Source of the DNA: Symbiodinium sp. CCMP2592
Lineage: Eukaryota > Sar > Dinophyceae > Suessiales > Symbiodiniaceae
NCBI GenBank assembly: GCA_905221615.1
Contig: CAJNDT010002902.1
Coordinates: 248,001-312,000, forward strand
DNA length: 64,000 nt
Reading direction: 5' to 3'
Shown: one piece after another, positions 58,718-64,000 of the stretch
How positions within the stretch are numbered: the stretch's first letter is position 1
Layout: every line of letters begins with the position of its first letter
The notes under the pieces: model-generated
The model's input: only the letters and a program-made list of their open reading frames with translations
Database searches by the model: none
Told to the model about the DNA's origin: nothing
Program-made: the position numbers and the translations under genes

Positions 58718-60780
58718 CTCTCAAAACACTGTTCCTTGAAACTCTGAATCTGAAGACTGTCCGAAATACCTGAAATTCCTGCAAACAACAAAGCTGCAAA
58801 AGACAAAGTTCCTGGGCTCTTGATCATCCTTACAACTGCTTTAGCTTGTGTTTGGGCCTTGTGTTCCTTGAGCTCTTCTCTACCTACTGGTTCGTTCTCG
58901 CTGGTCTGAAAACCTAGCCAGTGTAACAACAGTCTGATACGCTTCGCTGAAAGGGGCTTGGTTCCTATATCAGCTGTGTTTTCCTTGGTTCCTACTGGGT
59001 GAACACTAATTGTTCCTTCTTTGTGGAGGTCTTGAAGAAAAAGGGTCCTGATCTGCAAATGCTTGACTCTACCTACACCTTGCCTTGTAATAATTCCTCT
59101 AGCTGCAGAAGAATCCATATACAAGTGTACCTTGCATTGTTTCCTGGTCAAGAATTCCACTGCTTCCTTCAACAAGATAGAATCTGACGCTGCTGACGCT
59201 CCTGCGTAGTACTCTGCTTCACCACTGCTCAAGCTAACCGACTTCTGGTTCCTAGAAAAAGAGTAAATGCACTGACCGTCTAAGCAAACAATTCCTGAAG
59301 ATGTTGAGCGCCTTGTGTCCTTCTTTCCTGCCCAATCTGAATCACTGAAGACTTCCAAAAGGTGGTGTTCCTTGGGCCTTGTTCCTGTAAAGTCGTAGTT
59401 ACCATTCCTAATGGATTCATTGAGATTACTGAGTCCTCTGGGTGTCTTCCTGTACACTAGATGGTATCCTTCAGTTCTCGACATGTACTGCACTAGGTGG
59501 ACTAAGTGCTTCCAAGAACCATGTGTTGGTTCCGACATCTTGGAGGCTAAACCTCTCACGGCAAACTGCACGTCAGGGCGGTCCTGACTGACATACAAGA
59601 GTATGCCAACGCTCTTCCTGAACGATGCTGCTTGTTCCTGGTTCAAGGTCTGAGTGTTGTCCTGTTCCTGCGACTCTTGGGTGCACGGAGTTGGCTTTGA
59701 GGCTTTGCTGGTAAGCTTCAGTTCTTCCTTAAGCTTCACAAGATACTTCGGGTCACTCGTGATGTGGAGCTCGTGATTGTGGTAGCTGAATTTCCTTTTA
59801 AGGAATCGGATTGTCTGGTGTGACTCTCCTACTTCAAGTTCCTGCTCTGTCAAGAAGGGGCCTTCAACCTTTAGCTCGTAGGTTTCTCTTAGCTTTCCTA
59901 GCTTGGGCTCTAGGTGCCTTGTTTTCCCTGCTGCCTGAATGTCATCTACATGCACAACAAGTATGCTGTTCCTGTCGTCACGAAACAAAGTAGGGCATGC
60001 TTTGCTCCTATCAAATTTCTGCTCTTTGAGGGTTCCTGCAAAATGATCACTCCATAGTAGTGCTGCATCTCGCTGTCCTGGAAGTACTCTTAGCAGTAAC
60101 AAACCTTCGTTCCTACAACTAGGGTCCTGGTCGCCAAACAGATCCACATATTCCTTTGGGAATTGACATGCACATCGTGTCCTTTGTGGTACCTGCAAGA
60201 ATGCGTCCTTGACATCAATGGAGTACAAGGCGTGTTCCTGTTGTAGTCCCAAAATAGGGATAAGTCTCACCAACGATGCGCTTGTTGCTGGGCTGAATGT
60301 GTCATTCCTTACTTCTGCTGCTTTGAACTCTCTCGCGACTAGCCTAGCTCTCCTTGTCCATCGGCCGTTCCTGAATCGCCAATCGAAGACGAATTTCGTC
60401 GTCAACCACTTTGTTCCTTGGTTGCTCTCTTCTTCTTCTGTCTCTCTCTCCTCTTCTCTCTCGAGTTCTTGCAAGGGTTTCCTTGCCAATGCCTTCATCT
60501 CGGTGAGTCTGTTGATCTCTGTGAGCATTGCCTCACGATCCAGTTCCTGCAACTGGGCTTCTGCAACTTCTGGAGGTCCAGAATCTTCGCTCTTGAAGAT
60601 GTCTTGTTCCTCGTCGGAATCGCCAATGTCCGAATACGAATCTTCCCAGAAAATGTCCTCTGTACCTGGTTCTGCTTCAGGTAATTCTTCATCATTGTGC
60701 TCAAATACTCTTCCTACGTTGAACGGAGGGTACTTCTTCTTGGGAGAATCAATCTTTGGGATCTTGGAACCTGTTCCTAC
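58609..60780 (-). CDS. element 2 copia reverse transcriptase-RNase H
   Basis: The frame is open from the integrase end (about 60,790), so the leading acidic linker (about 60,780-60,560, FWEDSYSDIGDSDEEQDIFK) belongs to it. RT blocks: ARLVAREFKAAEVRNDTFSP, YSIDVKDAFLQVPQRT with the first Asp, and ILVVHVDDIQA with both Asp of the box. RNase H blocks: LLEVFSDSDWAGKKDTRRST, VSLSSGEAEYYAGASAAS, HLYMDSSAARGI and VKHLQIRTLFLQ, a full set. The C-terminus carries an apolar stretch (LSFAALLFAGISGI) absent from ordinary copia ends. Confidence 0.93.
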   Translation of the reverse strand, partial: VGTGSKIPKIDSPKKKYPPFNVGRVFEHNDEELPEAEPGTEDIFWEDSYSDIGDSDEEQDIFKSEDSGPPEVAEAQLQELDREAMLTEINRLTEMKALARKPLQELEREEERETEEEESNQGTKWLTTKFVFDWRFRNGRWTRRARLVAREFKAAEVRNDTFSPATSASLVRLIPILGLQQEHALYSIDVKDAFLQVPQRTRCACQFPKEYVDLFGDQDPSCRNEGLLLLRVLPGQRDAALLWSDHFAGTLKEQKFDRSKACPTLFRDDRNSILVVHVDDIQAAGKTRHLEPKLGKLRETYELKVEGPFLTEQELEVGESHQTIRFLKRKFSYHNHELHITSDPKYLVKLKEELKLTSKASKPTPCTQESQEQDNTQTLNQEQAASFRKSVGILLYVSQDRPDVQFAVRGLASKMSEPTHGSWKHLVHLVQYMSRTEGYHLVYRKTPRGLSNLNESIRNGNYDFTGTRPKEHHLLEVFSDSDWAGKKDTRRSTSSGIVCLDGQCIYSFSRNQKSVSLSSGEAEYYAGASAASDSILLKEAVEFLTRKQCKVHLYMDSSAARGIITRQGVGRVKHLQIRTLFLQDLHKEGTISVHPVGTKENTADIGTKPLSAKRIRLLLHWLGFQTSENEPVGREELKEHKAQTQAKAVVRMIKSPGTLSFAALLFAGISGISDSLQIQSFKEQCFESCVQEKSFRQTFRNMFSAVQVHASRTAYAVTRVHVS

Positions 60781-63700
60781 ATCATCAAATCCATTTTCCT
60801 AAGAGGTGCTGGTCCTCTAGCTGAAAGAAGTTCACTTGCCATTGCACTGTCTGGAATGAGTTCTTCTTCTGAGGCTGCGTCCATTTCCTTACTGCTGCTA
60901 CTAGAAGACGTTGGGTCTGAAGCTGCTTCGTCGTGTTTGTTTTGGTCGTCGTATTCCTGCTCAAGTTCTTCTTCTGCCTTTCTCTTGCTCTGTGCCTGCT
61001 TCGCTTTGCTCTCTAGGTAGGTTGTCCTAGTAGGTCCTGACTTCCCTGCAGAGTCCCCGCCTTGGATGACAATCGGTCCTGCGATCGGTCCTGAAGGTGC
61101 TGAAGGTGCCGAGTCCTCAACCGACTGTTCCTGAGTTGTTCCATCCACGACAGGTGGCGCCTCTGCAATTGGTCCTGGAATGTTCTTCCTGGGAATGTTC
61201 CTTGTTGCCAGTGTAGTGTGCTTCACTTCCCAAGTATGAATTCCTACACTGCTGATTCCTTTCACGTCGAAGTGTTCCACACAACGTTTTGCGCTACGGC
61301 TCGTCTTGATGCCGTCCATGTGCCACGTAATGAAAAGGTTGTTGTCTGTTTTTCCTAAAAACACTCCTCTCAACCAAATAGGGTCACCTTTCCTATTGCC
61401 ACGAGTTCCTGAACGATTGGTCAAAACCAAAAGTGATTCGCCAAATTCGGCGAGCTGGCCCTCGTAAGGCCTTCCTGCCATGAACTCATACGGAGTCATT
61501 CCTGTGGAGGAATGGCGATGGTACCTGTTCAAGGTCCATGCCGAGTGCCTGAAAGCCCAACTGAAGATTGGATGTGTATGAGCAATATATGTTCCTGTTC
61601 TGTGTTCAAGGTGCCTAATCAAGGTTGTTCCTTGTCTCCTAATGGTTTGGATTGCTCTCTCTGCCATGCCGTTGGTTTCCTTCTGGCCACTGACTGCGTC
61701 CTGCAAGACTGTTCCTAGACCTAAAGCTGCTCTCTGCTTCTGGATGACTTGCTTCAGCTTCATCATTGTTCCTTCGTTGTCTGCCTTCAAGTTGATAGTT
61801 CCGTATCCAAGTTGAGTACTCAAGTAGGTCACTCCTTCGCAAAGGTGCTCTACAAGATCTTTTCCTTTAGATGCTGTCGGGATACAGACCATGTTCCTAC
61901 TCCAAGAATCAACACACACAAGACATACTGCCGCTGGTGCCTCATCATGACTTGTTCCTGTAAAACAGAAATCCATACAGAAAGTTGGTCTCGAAGATCT
62001 TTCCTTCTCTGGGTTCTCACGAAGGTGTGGAGACTCTTTTCCTTTGCATGCTACACACGTCGGACACCAAGATGCATAAGGTAAGTGTGTGAGATTATGC
62101 ACTGCAACTTCCTCCGGCTTTGGCTGTTTGGGTACCTTCAGAGGTTCAGCTTCTAGAAACTCCTTGTACTTCTTCTGGCCTGAAACAAGTTCCATGTGCC
62201 TTTCTGCTTCCATGATGGATCTACTGAGCCTTCTGAGGATCTCTTGCTTAGATCCAGCTTTTGAAACTCCTAGTTCCTTGCACAGTTCTCTCAGGGCCTT
62301 GAGGCTGTTCTGCTGGTTGTACTCATGACCATTGAATGTAAACGACAGTTCTCCTGCAAGTTCGTGCCTGTGCGCTGGTGCTTGGGCCTCTGAGGTCTCT
62401 TCCTGTTCTTCTTCCTGTTCTGGAATCGTGTCCAGTTGGTGAACCTTCTGTTTTGGTCTTCTGGCCTTGGGGTTCACTGGTTCGATGAGTTCGAATACAC
62501 TGCGTCCTGTCCAAGATAAACCTCCTAGTGGTTCTGGGTCTCTGTGAGGCTCATCCAAAGTCCAGAACTTGTCATCCTCAAAGAAATCCTTGTTGATCGG
62601 TTCTTCTCCATATGTGTACCTGTCTGGTCTGAGGTTTCCTATGTCCACTGGAATGTCATTGGTATCTCGAGGATTGAACAAAGTCTTCCTCAACGAGTTA
62701 TGGTACCTCGTGAGTGTGGTGCCATCCATGCTGATTGACCATGCATCCTCAGTGTACTCTTCAAACATCTTTCGATCTTCATCTTCCTTGGGGGTGCCTA
62801 TGAGGTTCAGCGGAAATTCCTTGAGCGATACTAGCGTAAGTGTGCGATACTCCTTGCTACCATCGAAGATTGTTCCAAACGGTTCTTCAAGTTCCTCAAA
62901 CATGATGCTGTGATGCAACAAATACCACTGATCATCATCCTCAATAAGCACTGCTCGATATGCGAACTTTCCTGGTGGAAACATCAAGTAAGTATCAACG
63001 TGTTCTGAGGTTCCTAGGCTGAAGTGGACTTGGTAAGGGTCTCGCCAGTTGGTCCAACCAACACGCTGTTCTTCAATGAGTTCCTTCAAGTTCTCGCACA
63101 AGTACATAGGGATAGGTTTTGCTTCTGCTTCCCAGTTGACTGCTCTCACAAAGGCTTTTGTTGTAAGTGAGTTGTTGTTGTAGTTCACTGCGATCTTGGT
63201 TGTTCCTTCTGTTAGGAAAGTGCCTGTTGCTGTTCCATCTCTGAACTCCCAGCCTTTCTTCAACAGTTTACCTACTGCCAAAAGAGGGTGCACAACCGAT
63301 GAAATCAAGAACACTTCTTCAACCTTCACAATGTTTCCTTGAATATCCCGAAACTCAACTTCAATAATCCTTTGGTCTGAAACCTTAATTCGGGATCCTT
63401 GCGCATCTCGCAAAACTACCTTGGTAGTGTTGGGTGCTTTCCTTCCGTACTTCTTCATCCACATTGGTGCCAACGAAATGTCGGCTCCTGAATCCAGCAC
63501 AACCTCGATCTCTCGAGTTCTCGTGTTCCTCGCTGCACGCGCAAACCTAGTAATGGTCCTTGAGGGTGCTGTTCTCTCTACTCTGTTCCTTCTAGGAGGA
63601 TGGTGACATCCGTTCTCACATTCCTGCATGTCTGGGTGCCACGGTGTTTCATGACATCCATTGGGACACTCAAAGTAGTATCCACGGTCCTGAGTTCCTA

Positions 63701-64000
63701 TCGGAGTTCCTTCTAGGTGCCATTGCAACCATGCATCATCACTCACCTCATCACAGTCCTGAAACTCATCATCTTCATCACCAATCCAAAACTCTTCTGT
63801 CTCACTTCTCTCTTCCTGAACTTCTTCACCAACAACCCGCAAAACTCTTCCGAAGTACTCAATCTCTATCTCATCAGAGTTCTCACTCATCTCGAATTCC
63901 TCCGGAAAGCTTGTGGGCTCGTCTCCCATGTGGTACATGGAGACCATCCTAATCACTGGTCTTTGGGTTCCTTGGCTTGCTTGGCTTTGGCTTGTTGAGG
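60777..64000 (-). CDS. element 2 copia protease-integrase with SAP-like motif (5' partial)
   Basis: The frame has no stop up to the window edge, so the apparent start at 63956 (a GTG) is not real. A cysteine/histidine-containing stretch (GYYFECPNGCHETPWHPDMQ, then ECENGCHH) precedes the protease REIEVVLDSGADISLAP (about 63.5 kb). A SAP-like helix pair lies at about 62.31-62.22 kb (LKALRELCKELGVSKAGSKQ, EILRRL). The integrase zinc site is VHNLTHLPYASWCPTCVACK (about 62.1 kb); its core has TFCMDFCFTGT, LKADNEGTM and NGMAERAIQTI for D, D and E. It ends in an acidic Ser-rich tail. The step into RT is -1 at an A4 run (60794-60797 on the plus strand as TTTT). Confidence 0.93.
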   Translation of the reverse strand, partial: STSQSQASQGTQRPVIRMVSMYHMGDEPTSFPEEFEMSENSDEIEIEYFGRVLRVVGEEVQEERSETEEFWIGDEDDEFQDCDEVSDDAWLQWHLEGTPIGTQDRGYYFECPNGCHETPWHPDMQECENGCHHPPRRNRVERTAPSRTITRFARAARNTRTREIEVVLDSGADISLAPMWMKKYGRKAPNTTKVVLRDAQGSRIKVSDQRIIEVEFRDIQGNIVKVEEVFLISSVVHPLLAVGKLLKKGWEFRDGTATGTFLTEGTTKIAVNYNNNSLTTKAFVRAVNWEAEAKPIPMYLCENLKELIEEQRVGWTNWRDPYQVHFSLGTSEHVDTYLMFPPGKFAYRAVLIEDDDQWYLLHHSIMFEELEEPFGTIFDGSKEYRTLTLVSLKEFPLNLIGTPKEDEDRKMFEEYTEDAWSISMDGTTLTRYHNSLRKTLFNPRDTNDIPVDIGNLRPDRYTYGEEPINKDFFEDDKFWTLDEPHRDPEPLGGLSWTGRSVFELIEPVNPKARRPKQKVHQLDTIPEQEEEQEETSEAQAPAHRHELAGELSFTFNGHEYNQQNSLKALRELCKELGVSKAGSKQEILRRLSRSIMEAERHMELVSGQKKYKEFLEAEPLKVPKQPKPEEVAVHNLTHLPYASWCPTCVACKGKESPHLRENPEKERSSRPTFCMDFCFTGTSHDEAPAAVCLVCVDSWSRNMVCIPTASKGKDLVEHLCEGVTYLSTQLGYGTINLKADNEGTMMKLKQVIQKQRAALGLGTVLQDAVSGQKETNGMAERAIQTIRRQGTTLIRHLEHRTGTYIAHTHPIFSWAFRHSAWTLNRYHRHSSTGMTPYEFMAGRPYEGQLAEFGESLLVLTNRSGTRGNRKGDPIWLRGVFLGKTDNNLFITWHMDGIKTSRSAKRCVEHFDVKGISSVGIHTWEVKHTTLATRNIPRKNIPGPIAEAPPVVDGTTQEQSVEDSAPSAPSGPIAGPIVIQGGDSAGKSGPTRTTYLESKAKQAQSKRKAEEELEQEYDDQNKHDEAASDPTSSSSSSKEMDAASEEELIPDSAMASELLSARGPAPLRKMDLMM

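Larger units (their letters stand above)
55990..64000 (-). mobile_element. second copia retrotransposon (element 2), 5' end beyond the window
   Basis: Minus-strand order: protease-integrase (open to 64000), RT-RNase H, extra coiled-coil region, short 3' sequence. The internal sequence is unrelated to element 1. The left limit is set by the abrupt start, at about 56,019, of the GTTCCT hexamer that saturates the element. The 3' LTR should lie between about 55.95 and 56.37 kb but cannot be delimited without the other LTR. Every frame change is of the -1 type, including one at an A4 run. Confidence 0.85.

Noticed and set aside
1..64000. CRISPR arrays, rRNA genes, bacterial promoters or ribosome-binding sites
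   Set aside because: None seen. Repeats present are satellites, LTRs and hairpin modules, and the gene structure is eukaryotic.

Overview
Eukaryotic nuclear DNA, most likely from a dinoflagellate (Symbiodiniaceae-like). The reasons are Ty1/copia polyproteins of the type common in those genomes (zinc knuckle of the GHWxxDPxCP kind), TTTAGGG telomere-like repeats, intron-split host exons on the minus strand, a plant/alveolate zfwd-like WD40 gene, and no bacterial-type operons. This assignment is inference. I found no rRNA, tRNA, CRISPR array or prokaryotic signal.

Layout. 1-3.78 kb: minus-strand host exons of unrecognised genes. 3.78-12.0 kb: a complete minus-strand copia LTR retrotransposon with identical 144-bp LTRs, a 5-bp target duplication, a tRNA-type primer site, gag, zinc knuckle, protease-integrase and RT-RNase H. 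It sits inside what looks like an intron of a host membrane-protein gene whose exons flank it. 12-18 kb: further anonymous exons and intergenic DNA. 18-23.4 kb: a dense field of CT-tract modules followed by tandem hairpins, with stem sequences that differ between copies while pairing is kept; one more copy lies at 39.6 kb. 23.9-25.4 kb: interstitial telomere-like repeats, a large TAC/ACTGT satellite and a G15 run. 26.6-33.3 kb: minus-strand exons resembling cyclic-nucleotide-binding domains. 35.1-37.7 kb: an intronless 862-aa ORF joining a degenerate NRPS condensation domain, a carrier domain, two hydrophobic segments and a GNAT domain. 38.2-40.5 kb: a zfwd-like WD40 gene with consistent exon boundaries. 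41-43.5 kb: broken coding sequence ending in four tandem perfect hairpins. 43.7-49.4 kb: anonymous exons, including three that resemble the dynein heavy-chain stalk region in the right order.

49.9-55.9 kb: a minus-strand Penelope-like reverse transcriptase with an N-terminal GIY-YIG-like domain and a YVDN active-site box, followed by five small same-strand ORFs, one of which looks ubiquitin-like. 56.0-64.0 kb (open at the right edge): a second, unrelated copia element with protease, an embedded SAP-like motif, integrase, RT-RNase H, and an additional roughly 760-residue coiled-coil region downstream of RNase H. This element is saturated on one strand with a single hexamer (GTTCCT on +, AGGAAC on the coding strand), about 75 copies in 8 kb against about 2 expected.

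The leading candidates for undescribed biology are the strand-biased hexamer lattice of the second copia element together with its extra coiled-coil ORF, the multi-ORF Penelope-like unit, and the CT-tract/tandem-hairpin repeat family.
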